From the NCBI RefSeq assembly GCF_025060755.1, contig NZ_JANYUY010000023.1:1-64000 (forward strand): DNA of 64,000 nt, in the 5' to 3' direction. The notes below the pieces were generated by a model, which searched no databases, was not told the origin of the DNA, and saw nothing but the letters and a program-made list of their open reading frames with translations. Shown piece after piece: positions 15,914-25,145 of this stretch. The first letter of the stretch is position 1, and every line of letters begins with the position of its first letter. The DNA comes from Paenibacillus doosanensis (GTDB lineage: Bacteria; Bacillota; Bacilli; Paenibacillales; NBRC-103111). The translations under genes were made by a program, and so were the position numbers.

Positions 15914-16942
15914 ATGACCACAGAAAAGAACCTAGAGCAGGAACGGGAAATCGACTGGCCGCAAATCTTAAGTCTGCTGGACCGGCAGTTCGATGCCGTC
16001 GCGGCGTCGGCCCACCGGACATTAAGCGATCGGGAGAGCCTGTCCTTGCTGATGTGGTTGGTGACCGGCATTGCCCGATACGGCTTTTTGACCCATGAGA
16101 GAAAGATGGCCATTTTCGATAAAGCGGAACAGCTCGGCGTTCATATGATGCCGGTGCATTTTTACAGTCCGGTGCCGCCCAAAAACGAGCTGACGCCGCG
16201 CGATTTCGCCAAATACGACGCTTGCGGAATCGATCTGAACGCCGGGGAACAGTTCTCCCGGCTGGAGAGCATGGCGCCGTTCTTATCCGAGCTGGCGGAT
16301 ATTCCTTACGATCCTCCGGCCTCGGAGCATCAATATTACTATAACAATTCCGCCTTTTGCGGGATCGACGCGAGCGTATACTACGCGATGATCCGGCAGG
16401 CGCAGCCTGCCCGCGTCATTGAAGTCGGCGCCGGTTTCTCCACGCTGATGGCCGCGAGCGCGATCCGCAAAAACGGCCGCGGCACGCTGACCGCCATCGA
16501 GCCTTACCCTTCCGATGTACTGCAAAAAGGCTTCGAAGGCCTGCATCGGCTCATCCCTTCGAAGGTTCAAGATGTCGATACCGCCTTATTCGAAAGCCTG
16601 GAGAAAAACGATATTTTGTTCATCGACAATTCCCATGTCAGCAAAATCGGTTCTGACGTCAACCATCTGTTGCTGCGGGTGCTTCCTCGCCTGCGAAGCG
16701 GCGTCATCGTTCATCTCCATGACCTGTTTATTCCGTACGAATATCCCGAAGATTGGGTGAAACAGCTGAATTTATTCTGGAACGAACAATACGTAGCGCA
16801 GGCTCTGTTAACGCACAGCACGAAATTCGAAGTTTGGCTGGCGCATTACTTCCTGTCCCAGACCGATTACGACAAACTGCGCGCCCTGCTGCCGCATTCG
16901 CCGCATCATATCGGATCTTCGTTCTGGATCAAGGTCAAGTAG
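15914..16942 (+). CDS. class I SAM-dependent methyltransferase-like protein
   Basis: A 342-residue protein. The SAM-binding core starts near residue 155: ARVIEVGAGFSTLMAA (motif I), GTLTAIEPYPSD (acidic motif II end) and NDILFIDNSHVSKIGSD, then VIVHLHDLF. This DxxH-like arrangement is typical of the Methyltransf_24 group. About 130 N-terminal residues precede the fold. Similar proteins lie in glycan or polyketide clusters, but here the gene stands alone, so substrate is unknown. GAGGTG lies ten bases before ATG. Confidence 0.75.
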   Translation: MTTEKNLEQEREIDWPQILSLLDRQFDAVAASAHRTLSDRESLSLLMWLVTGIARYGFLTHERKMAIFDKAEQLGVHMMPVHFYSPVPPKNELTPRDFAKYDACGIDLNAGEQFSRLESMAPFLSELADIPYDPPASEHQYYYNNSAFCGIDASVYYAMIRQAQPARVIEVGAGFSTLMAASAIRKNGRGTLTAIEPYPSDVLQKGFEGLHRLIPSKVQDVDTALFESLEKNDILFIDNSHVSKIGSDVNHLLLRVLPRLRSGVIVHLHDLFIPYEYPEDWVKQLNLFWNEQYVAQALLTHSTKFEVWLAHYFLSQTDYDKLRALLPHSPHHIGSSFWIKVK

Positions 16943-17108
16943 AGCCAGCCGGCAGCGAGCCGCCGGTGCGGTTCATCGGCCGGGAATTCTTGCGCCTCCG
17001 CCGCAGCGCGAACCCGGCTGCCCGCCCGGTTCGGTTCGGGATTAACGGGACCGAAAGGCCCATCCGTCCGACCGGCGGCGAATCGTCCGACGGCGGCGCT
17101 CCGCCGCC

Positions 17109-17420
17109 TTAGTCGTATTTCTCGTCGTCGATCCGCAGCTTCCGCTCGACAATGAGCTCCAGCTCCGTTTCCAAATTCAAATATAACGGATCGGGCAGCT
17201 TGGAAATGATATGCTCTACAAACGGCAGCCGCAGCGCATCATCGAGCGAAGCGGGCTTCGGTTCCAACTGTACATACCATAAGCGCAGCTTATCGATAAA
17301 CGCGTAGAAGGCATGCTCGAATCCGTCGGCCGCCTCCTCCGCTTCGTCCATTTCCGAGCCCGCCATCGCCTTCCAGCGGCGCAGAGCCGCATCCAACGCT
17401 TGTTCGACTTCCTCTGACAT
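17109..17420 (-). CDS. small acidic hypothetical protein
   Basis: A 103-residue acidic, helix-rich soluble protein (EEVEQALDAALRRWKAMAG near the start, PLYLNLETELELIVERKLRI near the end). The start at 17420 follows GAGGAGG by ten bases; upstream codons to 17459 lack a site. No family was recognised. It lies about 170 bases from, and in the same direction as, the next hypothetical gene. Confidence 0.6.
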   Translation of the reverse strand: MSEEVEQALDAALRRWKAMAGSEMDEAEEAADGFEHAFYAFIDKLRLWYVQLEPKPASLDDALRLPFVEHIISKLPDPLYLNLETELELIVERKLRIDDEKYD

Positions 17421-17589
17421 CGGCTTCCGCCTCCTCATCCTATTTCTAACGTCCGTCAAGTTCCTATTATACTATATTCGTCTGATGCCCTACTACTTGT
17501 CCCGTTTGTCACTGCAGCTTGCCCGCCTCCCCCGATGCGCGCGAATAAACCGGATGCAGCCGCGGCAGCCGGTTCCGCGCTTGACGGAT

Positions 17590-18090
17590 TCACTCTGACG
17601 TCAAATGAAATGCGATTTCGCATAGCGAGCCGATCGGGAGCAGCTCGTTTAAATACTCGGTCATACGCGTCTGGTCGTCCGGCTGCACACGGCTTAAGCC
17701 GTAGTAATCGAAATGAACGACGGCCTGCTCCGGATCGTAATCATTGAATCGGATATGCCCATCGGCGAACGTATTCATCGTATCAATAATCGCCTCTTGA
17801 TCGAGATTTCCCTTCAAGGCGGCCGTTCTGAACGGATCGGGCAGTTCCTTCGCCTGCGGCACGTTGTCTTCTTGGACCATATGATAGGCCTTCACTTGAA
17901 AGCATAGAGACGGATTCAAATAATCCGATGCGAACTGCTTCAGCTTCCGCATCTCGGTTTCCGTCAGCTGCAAATCCTCATTCCATGCATAGATCGTAGC
18001 CTTATGCCGGCCGTTCGTATGAACTCGGCAGTAGAGAATATGCGGAAACCGGGTTCGAATCAGCTGCTCGGATAATAAACGGGTTCTCAT
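17590..18090 (-). CDS. hypothetical cytosolic protein
   Basis: A 166-residue protein with no signal peptide or membrane segment. Visible segments are FPHILYCRVHTNGRHKATIY, LTETEMRKLKQFASDYL and QAVVHFDYYGLSRVQPDD. GAGGTG five bases before ATG at 18090 fixes the start. I do not recognise a family; the composition is like its chromosomal neighbours, so it is a real resident gene rather than a shadow. Confidence 0.6.
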   Translation of the reverse strand: MRTRLLSEQLIRTRFPHILYCRVHTNGRHKATIYAWNEDLQLTETEMRKLKQFASDYLNPSLCFQVKAYHMVQEDNVPQAKELPDPFRTAALKGNLDQEAIIDTMNTFADGHIRFNDYDPEQAVVHFDYYGLSRVQPDDQTRMTEYLNELLPIGSLCEIAFHLTSE

Positions 18091-18210
18091 AACAGTCACC
18101 TCGCCGTTCTGGGAATGGGTCAAGCCTCATTCTGCTAACGCTTTCAATATTCATCCTATGAGTTTGCCGTCAAAACGATGCCGATGGATGCCCGATTTCC
18201 GCGAAACATG

Positions 18211-18235
18211 CAAACAGGCGGCTGAGCCGCCCGTT
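18211..18235 (-). terminator. terminator of the catalase gene
   Basis: GGCGGC-TCA-GCCGCC on the minus strand followed by TGTTTG, about 20 bases past the catalase stop. Confidence 0.7.
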
Positions 18236-18252
18236 CATACATGCCCTCTCTT

Positions 18253-19713
18253 TTAGGAGTCGGTGTCGGGCGTCTTCAAGCCCAGCCCTTCCGCTACGCG
18301 CCGCCCGTACTCCGGATCGGCCTTGCAGAAGTGAGCGATTTGCCGCAGCTTGATCTCATCGCCCTCCACCGGCTTCATCGCCGCTACGATCGTATCGACG
18401 AGACGGGTTCGTTCTTCGCCGCTTAACAGTCGGTATAAATCGCCCGGCTGCGTATAGTGATCGTGATGGTCGTAGGCTGCGCTGTCGGCCTCGCCCGTCA
18501 CTTCAAAGGCCGCCGGCTTGTTCTCCGGCGTTTCGGCCGGTCCGCCGAAGCTGTTCGGTTCGTAATAGACGGAGCTTCCTCCGTTGCCGTCATGGCGCAT
18601 TTGTCCGTCCCGCTGATAGTTGTTTACGCCGCTCAGCGGCCGGTTGATCGGCAGGCTCTGGTGGTTCGCCCCCACCCGATACCGGTGCGCGTCGTGATAA
18701 GCGAACAGCCGGCCCTGCAGCATCTTATCCGGCGACACGTCGATGCCCGGAACGAGAGTGCCCGGCGAGAAGGTCGCCTGCTCGACCTCGGCGAAATAAT
18801 TGTCCGGATTGCGGTTTAGCACCATTCTCCCGACTTCGATTAACGGATAGTCTTTCTGCGACCACACTTTGGTCACATCGAACGGATCGAACCGGTATGT
18901 GTCGGCATCCTCCAGCGGCATGATCTGCACACAGAGCTTCCACGAAGGATAGTCTCCCGCCTCGATCGCGTTGAACAGCTCCTCCGTATGGTAATCCGGA
19001 TTGTCCGCAGCCAGCTGCGCGGCAACGTCGGGAGCCAAATTGCGGATGCCCTGCTCGGTTTTAAAATGATATTTCACCCACACGCCTTCGCCCTCGGCGT
19101 TGACCCATTTGAACGTATGGCTGCCGAAGCCGTGCATATGCCGGTACGTGGCCGGAATACCGCGGTCGGACATCAGAATCGTCACCTGATGCAGAGATTC
19201 CGGAGACAGCGACCAGAAATCCCATACGGCCGTCGGATTTTTCAAATGCGTTTGCGGATGGCGCTTCTGCGTATGAATGAAGTCCGGGAATTTGATGGCG
19301 TCGCGGATGAAGAAGACCGGCGTATTATTGCCTACCAGGTCGTAGTTGCCTTCCTCCGTATAGAACTTTACGGCGAATCCGCGCGGATCGCGGACCGTAT
19401 CCGCCGAGCCGCTCTCCCCCGCCACCGTCGAGAAGCGCACGAACAGAGGCGTTTGTTTGCCTACCTCCGACAAAAAGTTCGCCTTCGTATACTGCGTCAC
19501 ATCGCGGGTCACCTCGAAATACCCGTGGGCCCCGGCGCCCTTGGCGTGCACGACGCGCTCAGGCACCCGCTCCCGGTTGAAATGCGCCAGCTTCTCCAGC
19601 AGATGTACGTCCTGAATCAGCGTCGGACCGCGGGCTCCGGCGGTCATCGAGTTCTGATTGTCTCCTACCGGCGCTCCCCAGCCCGTCGTAAGCTTGTTCT
19701 TGCCGTTGCTCAT
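18253..19713 (-). CDS. katA: monofunctional haem catalase (small-subunit clade)
   Basis: A 486-residue cytosolic enzyme that breaks hydrogen peroxide into water and oxygen. Catalytic His lies in [20 protein letters not shown] and catalytic Asn in [28 protein letters not shown]. The distal Ser/Arg strand is [31 protein letters not shown]. The proximal haem Tyr lies in [23 protein letters not shown]. Length fits clade 3 KatA. GAGGTGG lies before ATG at 19713; nine codons further upstream have no site. A convincing PerR box was looked for upstream and not found. Confidence 0.96.
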   Translation of the reverse strand: MSNGKNKLTTGWGAPVGDNQNSMTAGARGPTLIQDVHLLEKLAHFNRERVPERVVHAKGAGAHGYFEVTRDVTQYTKANFLSEVGKQTPLFVRFSTVAGESGSADTVRDPRGFAVKFYTEEGNYDLVGNNTPVFFIRDAIKFPDFIHTQKRHPQTHLKNPTAVWDFWSLSPESLHQVTILMSDRGIPATYRHMHGFGSHTFKWVNAEGEGVWVKYHFKTEQGIRNLAPDVAAQLAADNPDYHTEELFNAIEAGDYPSWKLCVQIMPLEDADTYRFDPFDVTKVWSQKDYPLIEVGRMVLNRNPDNYFAEVEQATFSPGTLVPGIDVSPDKMLQGRLFAYHDAHRYRVGANHQSLPINRPLSGVNNYQRDGQMRHDGNGGSSVYYEPNSFGGPAETPENKPAAFEVTGEADSAAYDHHDHYTQPGDLYRLLSGEERTRLVDTIVAAMKPVEGDEIKLRQIAHFCKADPEYGRRVAEGLGLKTPDTDS

Positions 19714-19975
19714 CCTAAAACCACCTCGTTTTGGCAAAATGGAAAAACAGGTTTCTGCAAAGCGAATGCACTGCCGCCGTATCCGCGCAAACTCCGCCCG
19801 GCTTCCGGCAAGCCGATTATGTAAAATGCGCTACTACCAATCTATTCACCCGACAGCCCGTTCATTCGCTCCCGGTTGTACTGCGGCGAACGGTTTGGCC
19901 GCGCGTCATCGGGCGACTAGGGGCTTCCCCCCGGTTCAACGGCGCCGCGACGAGGGCCAGCTTGCCTCCGCGTGC

Positions 19976-20033
19976 AAAAAAAATAAGGCGAGGTCGGCCG
20001 CATCGTCTGCGGTCAAACCTCACCTTATTTTCG
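19976..20033. terminator. bidirectional-looking terminator
   Basis: AAATAAGGCGAGGT (19981-19994) pairs with ACCTCACCTTATTT (20018-20031). Runs of A on the left and T on the right flank the stem; it ends the transporter gene on the minus strand. The rest of the 19714-20045 gap holds no gene that I can support. Confidence 0.8.
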
Positions 20034-20045
20034 CAGCCTCATCGA

Positions 20046-21548
20046 TTATGCGGCCGCTTCTTCCGTCCCCTCCTCCCGCTTCGACAGCACTTCCTTCTTC
20101 AAAAACCAGCAGATGAAGAAGGCGGCGATTACGAAGACGAGCGAAATCGAGAACATATTTTGGAACGCATGGGTGAAAGCCGTCTTGATCTGTTCCACCA
20201 CATCGGCGGAAAGCCCGGCGGGAATCCCGCCCGTTTCGATATGATCGGCCGTACCGGGCGGCAGCTGATCGCTCAGCTGCTCGACGCCGGTTTTAATATG
20301 CCGGGACAGCAGGCTGCCGAATACGCTTAATCCGATCGTAGCTCCGAGCGACTGGAACAGCTGTACGGTGGAAAGCGCTATGCCGCTGTCTTTTTTGTCC
20401 ACCGATTCCTGCACGATCAGATTGTCGCCGCCGAATAATGCGCCGAGACCGACGCCAAGAATAAAGAAGCTGACGACGATAAACAAGACGGTCGTGCTCA
20501 CATGAATTTGCGTCAGCAAGAAAAATCCGATGATCGGCAGCACGAAAGAGCCGATAAATAAGTTTCGGTAAGCGACCTTCGTAATCAGGAAGCCGTTGAC
20601 GATGCTCGACGGAATCGCCCCGGCCATAAAAGCGAGCGTCATATAGCCGGAAGCGGTCGGCGTCAGCCCCATCACATTTTGCGCGAAAAACGGGAACGAA
20701 GCGATGCTCCCCATCATGCCGAGCATAAGAATAAAGACCAGCGCGGACAATACGACGACATTCCGGTTCGCAAACAGATGCAGCGGAATGATCGGCTCCT
20801 TTGCTTTCGCTTCGATCCGGACGAGCAGAACGATCATAAGGGCCGAGAACGCAAGCAGGCCAAGAACGATCGGGGACGACCAGGAATATCCTTGGTTGTC
20901 GACCAAGACCGGAGCGAGCAGCAGCGACATTAACGCCGCAATGAGCGCGGTCGCTCCGGCCCAATCGATCGATTTCTTCCCTTCGCCTCGCGTTTCTGTG
21001 AGTCCCATAGCCAGTACCGCAGCGGCGAGCAGACCGACGGGAATATTGATCAGGAATACCCAATGCCAGCTGACATGGCTGACAAGGTAGCCTCCGACCG
21101 TAGGACCTAGCAGCTGAGGCAAAATCATCAGCGGCCCGAAGAGACTCTGAATTTTGGCCCGCTGCTCCAGCGGATACGTCTCGCCGATGATAACCAGCGC
21201 AAGCGGCATCAGTCCTCCGGCGCCGATGCCTTGGATTCCGCGGCCGAGCAGCAGGAAGGTCATCGACGGGGCCAGCCCGCTGACGATCGAGCCCCCGATA
21301 AACAGCGCCATGCAGGCCAGATAAACGCGTTTGCGTCCGTACAAATCGGCCAGCTTGCCCAAAATCGGCATGAACATGGTTACGGCGAGCATGTAAATGC
21401 CGGCAACCCAGCCATATAAGGATAATCCGTGAAGCTCGCGGATAATCGTCGGCATAGCGGTGGATACGATAGTTTCGTCCAGCTCTGCGAATATGAGTCC
21501 CAATAGTAAACCGGTTAGGACCAGAGCTTTATTGTTTTTCCTTTCGAT
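20046..21548 (-). CDS. MFS drug:H+ antiporter, DHA2 (14-TM) family
   Basis: A 500-residue inner membrane protein with 14 hydrophobic segments, matching EmrB/QacA-type multidrug exporters. Motif A-like GKLADLYGRKRVYLACM follows segment 2, LGRGIQGIGAGGLMPLAL is the motif B/C region, and LLGPTVGGYLVSHVSWHWVFLINIPVG is the antiporter motif C. The first helix is complete only if translation begins at an ATC codon at 21548 (I-E-R-K-N-N-K-A-L-V-L-T-G), which has an ideal GAGGTGA six bases upstream; a TTG at 21503 would cut into helix 1. See the finding on this start. The gene ends in a Lys/Glu-rich tail and a terminator. Confidence 0.88.
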   Translation of the reverse strand: MERKNNKALVLTGLLLGLIFAELDETIVSTAMPTIIRELHGLSLYGWVAGIYMLAVTMFMPILGKLADLYGRKRVYLACMALFIGGSIVSGLAPSMTFLLLGRGIQGIGAGGLMPLALVIIGETYPLEQRAKIQSLFGPLMILPQLLGPTVGGYLVSHVSWHWVFLINIPVGLLAAAVLAMGLTETRGEGKKSIDWAGATALIAALMSLLLAPVLVDNQGYSWSSPIVLGLLAFSALMIVLLVRIEAKAKEPIIPLHLFANRNVVVLSALVFILMLGMMGSIASFPFFAQNVMGLTPTASGYMTLAFMAGAIPSSIVNGFLITKVAYRNLFIGSFVLPIIGFFLLTQIHVSTTVLFIVVSFFILGVGLGALFGGDNLIVQESVDKKDSGIALSTVQLFQSLGATIGLSVFGSLLSRHIKTGVEQLSDQLPPGTADHIETGGIPAGLSADVVEQIKTAFTHAFQNMFSISLVFVIAAFFICWFLKKEVLSKREEGTEEAAA

Positions 21549-21653
21549 GGGAAGTCACCTCAATCAATAATGGATTATCCCCAGACTACGATATAAATAT
21601 AAACTGAATATAAACGAAGGATGATATTTCCTTTGAGGCTCTACTGCTTCCGG

Positions 21654-22181
21654 TTACGCCCGCGATGCCGCATATTTTTGCTTGCGCAGCAAAATCAGGT
21701 TGTAGGCGATATAATAAGCGAACATAATAAGCATGAAACCCGACGTCCAGCCGCCGCTCATTTGCCGCAGGCTGTCCATCATGCCTCCTCCCTGCTGCAG
21801 ACCGCCGGATTGACTCATCGCGTACATCCCGTAAACACGGTAAGCGAGACGTCCCAGGAAGAGCGCAGTAACGACGCTCCCAATCCAAATGTTAGTCCGG
21901 TAAAACAAGTCGGCGCCGCGCCGCTCGAACCGGGTCATCTCCGCTCCGTAGTACGCGAGGACAACCCCTATCATCAATCCGATCCCGTCCGAAACGATGC
22001 TGACGAGATGAAGAGCGCCCTGCGCGAGGAAAATAAGACCGATGACGCTTAATATAACCGTAACCGTCCGCATTTTCCCCGGATTGAGCTGCTGCCAGCC
22101 TATCGTACGGCGAACCCGCTGAACGATTCTATACACAATAAAAATACATACCGCTGCTATAATCAAAGCTTGCAATGACAT
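21654..22181 (-). CDS. CcdC-like integral membrane protein (DUF1453)
   Basis: A 175-residue protein with four or five hydrophobic segments. IVYRIVQRVRRTIGWQQLNPGKMRTV resembles the conserved loop of CcdC/DUF1453 proteins, some of which are linked to cytochrome c biogenesis in Bacillus. A Gly/Met/Gln-rich loop (MSQSGGLQQGGGMMDSL) lies between later helices. AAGGGGG eight bases before ATG supports the start. It is divergent from the sensor kinase gene, with which it shares the palindrome-bearing region 22253-22298. Confidence 0.65.
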   Translation of the reverse strand: MSLQALIIAAVCIFIVYRIVQRVRRTIGWQQLNPGKMRTVTVILSVIGLIFLAQGALHLVSIVSDGIGLMIGVVLAYYGAEMTRFERRGADLFYRTNIWIGSVVTALFLGRLAYRVYGMYAMSQSGGLQQGGGMMDSLRQMSGGWTSGFMLIMFAYYIAYNLILLRKQKYAASRA

Positions 22182-22252
22182 GATGTTACGCCCCCTTGAA
22201 ATGTCGATTCATGTCTTCTATGTTACCTTCTGCACCTGCTTTGATCGACTAA

Positions 22253-22298
22253 CTGCAGATAGATCTTGACAACGGCGCTTCTCTATCTGCAGATAGAT
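22253..22298. promoter_or_regulatory. paired CTGCAGATAGAT sites
   Basis: CTGCAGATAGAT occurs at 22253-22264 and 22287-22298, about three helical turns apart (34 bases). The second is part of the perfect palindrome CTATCTGCAGATAG at 22283-22296. A TTGAC lies between them. The position between divergent membrane and sensor kinase genes suggests a regulator binding site. Confidence 0.5.
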
Positions 22299-22393
22299 TT
22301 TGCGATAAAAACGCTGCGGCGGATTGAAATTTATCGTTTTGCGAGGCACAATGAAGTGGCGTACTCGGCTTAGCATACAAGGGAGGAGTCACG

Positions 22394-23563
22394 ATGAATT
22401 ACGCTGCCTACGGCAAGCCGGCGGCCGGCTCCGCCGTATTGTTTTTTCTAATGAACGCCAATCGCTTATTTCAAGGCGAGCCGCTTCAAACGGCATTGAA
22501 TCTCGTCGTATGGGCGAGCTTCACCGTCATCCTGTTTATTCCCAAGACGCGCCGGACCAAATCGCTGACGACCGCCGCTCTAGGCATCGTGCTGCTGGAG
22601 ACGGCAGTCGGACTGATCTGGTTTCAGGAAATCAAGCTGATTTATTTCGTAGCCATTCTGCTGTTCGCCGCGGCCGTGCGCCTGTCCTTATCCCGAACCC
22701 AGGCTCCCGCCGTGATGGTTGTGCTCGTTACCGCCGCCATCTACGCCCGCTTCGGGCGCGATGACTTATTCAGCATTATTTCCTTCATTTTCTTTGCGGC
22801 CGTGCTTTATTTCTTCATACGAAGCCGCATGCAGCGCAACCAGATGAATGAAATGAACAAACGCCATCTGGCGGAGCTTCAGGATGCGTACGACCAATTG
22901 CAGCAGGCGTCCGCTACGGCGATGCAGTACGCGGTGCTGGAGGAGCGGACGCGGATCGCCCGAGACATTCACGATGCCGTCGGTCATAGCCTGACGTCGT
23001 TAATCGTTCAGCTGCAGGCTTTGCGCTATATGGTCAAAGACGATCCGCAGCGGGCCGGGGAATCGCTCGATGGTATGCTGAGCGTAGCCCGGCAAGGTCT
23101 GCAAGATATCCGCACGTCCGTTCACGCTCTTGCGGATAACCGCTCCGTCCCCGGGATTACGGCGCTGAAATCGCTGCTCGCCCGCATGGAGGCTACCGCT
23201 TCGATCCGGTATGCGCTCCATACCGATCTGACCGACGAGGATATGCCGGCGGAAGGATACGAGACCTTGTTCAGGGTACTTCAGGAAGCGATCACCAACG
23301 TCATTCGCCATTCCCGCGCTACGAAGCTGGACGTCAGCCTGGTGAAAGAATCCGGCTGCCTCGTCATGACGATCCGGGATAACGGCATCGCGGAGGCCGA
23401 CTGCGAAATCAGAGAAGGATACGGCTTGCGAACGATGAAAACGCGGCTGACGGAGCAGGGCGGGAGTCTTCAGATCGCTGCGGCCGAACCGAGCGGTTTG
23501 AAGATTGTTGCAACGATTCCGTACGCCGCCGAACGGGACCGGGATGAGCAAGAACAAGAATAG
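22394..23563 (+). CDS. membrane sensor histidine kinase (HisKA_3, NarX/DesK-like)
   Basis: A 389-residue kinase. The first 145 residues hold about five or six membrane segments with short loops, an intramembrane-sensing layout. A coiled linker follows (MQRNQMNEMNKRHLAELQ). The H-box RTRIARDIHDAVGHSL puts the phosphoacceptor at His193. The ATPase domain shows EAITNVIRHSRA (N box), IRDNGIAEAD (G1) and EGYGLRTMKTRL (G2). It should phosphorylate the response regulator encoded 18 bases downstream. The stimulus is unknown. AGGGAGGAG stands before the ATG. Confidence 0.93.
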   Translation: MNYAAYGKPAAGSAVLFFLMNANRLFQGEPLQTALNLVVWASFTVILFIPKTRRTKSLTTAALGIVLLETAVGLIWFQEIKLIYFVAILLFAAAVRLSLSRTQAPAVMVVLVTAAIYARFGRDDLFSIISFIFFAAVLYFFIRSRMQRNQMNEMNKRHLAELQDAYDQLQQASATAMQYAVLEERTRIARDIHDAVGHSLTSLIVQLQALRYMVKDDPQRAGESLDGMLSVARQGLQDIRTSVHALADNRSVPGITALKSLLARMEATASIRYALHTDLTDEDMPAEGYETLFRVLQEAITNVIRHSRATKLDVSLVKESGCLVMTIRDNGIAEADCEIREGYGLRTMKTRLTEQGGSLQIAAAEPSGLKIVATIPYAAERDRDEQEQE

Positions 23564-23581
23564 AACAAGGAGGGATGAATC

Positions 23582-24265
23582 ATGACGCTTGAAGATCGGC
23601 TGCCAAGCAAAATTAAAGTACTGCTCGCCGACGACCAGACGATGATTCGCCAAGGCTTCGGTTATGTCATCGGCTTGCAGGCCGACATGCAGCTCGTAGG
23701 GGAAGCTTCGGATGGACGGGAAGCGGTGGAACGAACGGCCGAGCTCAGACCGGACGTCGTCCTAATGGATATTCAAATGCCGCGGATGTCGGGGATTGAA
23801 GCGATCCAACAAATTATGAGCCGCTGGCCGGAGACGAAAACCGTCATTCTGACGACTTTCGACGATCAGGAGTACATTTATCAAGGTATTCGCGCTGGGG
23901 CAGTCGGTTATTTACTGAAAGATGCGGACGTGGAAGAGATGCTCGCGGCCATACGCTCCGCCTTTCGCGGAGAGGCCATCTACAAGACGGGACTGGCCGC
24001 TAACGCGCTGCTCCGGGTGGCGGCCTCCGGCCCGGCGATGACCGGAGCCGACACCAAGCCGCCGATGCTGGAGCCGCTAACCGACCGCGAACAGCAAATC
24101 TTGCAAGAAATGGCTTACGGGCTGCGCAACGATCAAATTGCCCAAAAGCTCGTCATTGCGGAAGGCACCGTCAAATCCCACGTGCATCGGATTTTGCAGA
24201 AGTTCGGCTGCGAGGACCGTACGCAAGTGGTGGTCGCCGCGCTGCGCGGCGGCATGGTGGATTGA
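23582..24265 (+). CDS. NarL/LuxR-type response regulator
   Basis: A 227-residue protein. The receiver domain has the acidic pair at Asp17-18 (LLADDQT), phosphoacceptor Asp63 (VVLMDIQMP), a Thr in VILTTFDD and Lys in YLLKDAD. The C-terminal LuxR helix-turn-helix is LTDREQQILQEMAYGLRNDQIAQKLVIAEGTVKSHVHR (about 153-190), split here only for reading. It is the cognate partner of the upstream kinase. AAGGAGGGA lies before ATG. The stop codon abuts the stop of a truncated ilvD on the other strand. Confidence 0.94.
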   Translation: MTLEDRLPSKIKVLLADDQTMIRQGFGYVIGLQADMQLVGEASDGREAVERTAELRPDVVLMDIQMPRMSGIEAIQQIMSRWPETKTVILTTFDDQEYIYQGIRAGAVGYLLKDADVEEMLAAIRSAFRGEAIYKTGLAANALLRVAASGPAMTGADTKPPMLEPLTDREQQILQEMAYGLRNDQIAQKLVIAEGTVKSHVHRILQKFGCEDRTQVVVAALRGGMVD

Positions 24266-24460
24266 TCAAATCTTCAAAACGCCGCCGGTGCTTGCGGAAG
24301 TGACGAGCTTCGAATACCGGGCCAAATAACCGTCCTTAACCTTCGGCTCGAATCCGTTCCAGCTGGCGCGGCGGCGCTCCATTTCCTCATCCGATACCAA
24401 GAGCTCGATGCTCCGCCGGACAAGATCGATCTCGAGCATGTCTCCGCCTTCCGCCGTCTT
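24266..24460 (-). pseudogene. ilvD: ilvD (dihydroxy-acid dehydratase) 3' remnant
   Basis: About 65 codons remain out of roughly 560. The minus-strand frame ends [56 protein letters not shown]-stop, the unmistakable C-terminus of IlvD. Similarity stops at about 24460 in an A-rich stretch, and an in-frame stop follows within a few codons; there is no start codon or ribosome site. The break lies 22 bases from the end of the fluoride operon, so the rest of the gene was replaced or deleted when the two regions were joined. A functional copy is presumably elsewhere. Confidence 0.88.
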
Positions 24461-24482
24461 TCTAAAAAAAACGATTCAGAAT

Positions 24483-25139
24483 TTAGCGATCCGCATCTAC
24501 TTGAACGGGGATCGCGATGACCAAGCCATCCTGTACTTGTTCCTTCAGCTTGGGCAGCAAGCCGCGGATCACCTCCGCTTTGCCGACCGATTCAATGACG
24601 ACCGGCACATTCGAGGAGAAGGAAAAGAGGGATTGCTTGTGAATGACATGATCTTTGCCGAACCCTTCAATCCCCCGCATTACGATGGACCAGATGAGCT
24701 CATGTTCGCGAAACAGCCCTAAGATATCTTCATAATTTGCCGTTTTGAGCCCGTGAGTTTGTTCCTTCAAGTATACTTTCAGCATGAGATGCGCCTGATC
24801 GTCCATCGGTACATCCTCCTCCAGAATACGAATCGCTTGCATCGTAACGATTTCTCCGTGCGGTATCTTCTTTTTCAATTCGGGCAGCATGGCTTCGATC
24901 CGTTCCTTGTCGTCGACAGCCTCGATGACGATAGGCAAATTATTGAATGCGATGTCTTCGAGAACGACGGCCCTATATTCGTTGTCTTCCCCGATTCCTT
25001 CATCCGTTCGTATGACGGTAGCGCCGGAAATCCCGTGATTCCACAAGGTCTGCACAATTTCCTTGTACAGAAACTCCCATTCGCTGTCCCCCTCTTCGAA
25101 CTCTCCGATAACGATCCGAAGCAATGCCGAATTTGCCAT
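24483..25139 (-). CDS. tandem DUF190 protein, CrcB-associated
   Basis: A 218-residue cytosolic protein made of two DUF190 repeats (about 5-103 and 112-210). Each has LLRIVIGEFEEGDS / HLMLKVYLKEQTHG, an LWNHGISGATVIRTDEGIG / FREHELIWSIVMRGIEGFG segment, and NLPIVIEAVDDKERIEAMLP / NVPVVIESVGKAEVIRGLLP. DUF190 has a PII-like fold and is repeatedly found beside crcB; its biochemical role is not known to me. ATG at 25139 is nine bases from AAAGGG; it begins right after the crcB stop, so translation is probably coupled. It is the last gene of the fluoride operon. Confidence 0.9.
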   Translation of the reverse strand: MANSALLRIVIGEFEEGDSEWEFLYKEIVQTLWNHGISGATVIRTDEGIGEDNEYRAVVLEDIAFNNLPIVIEAVDDKERIEAMLPELKKKIPHGEIVTMQAIRILEEDVPMDDQAHLMLKVYLKEQTHGLKTANYEDILGLFREHELIWSIVMRGIEGFGKDHVIHKQSLFSFSSNVPVVIESVGKAEVIRGLLPKLKEQVQDGLVIAIPVQVDADR

Positions 25140-25145
25140 GCTCAC

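Noticed and set aside
19714-19975. search for a PerR box before catalase
   Set aside because: No sequence close to TTATAATNATTATAA was found.
24408-24722. plus-strand 104-codon frame over the end of DUF190
   Set aside because: Antisense shadow covering the ilvD remnant and DUF190; no ribosome site.
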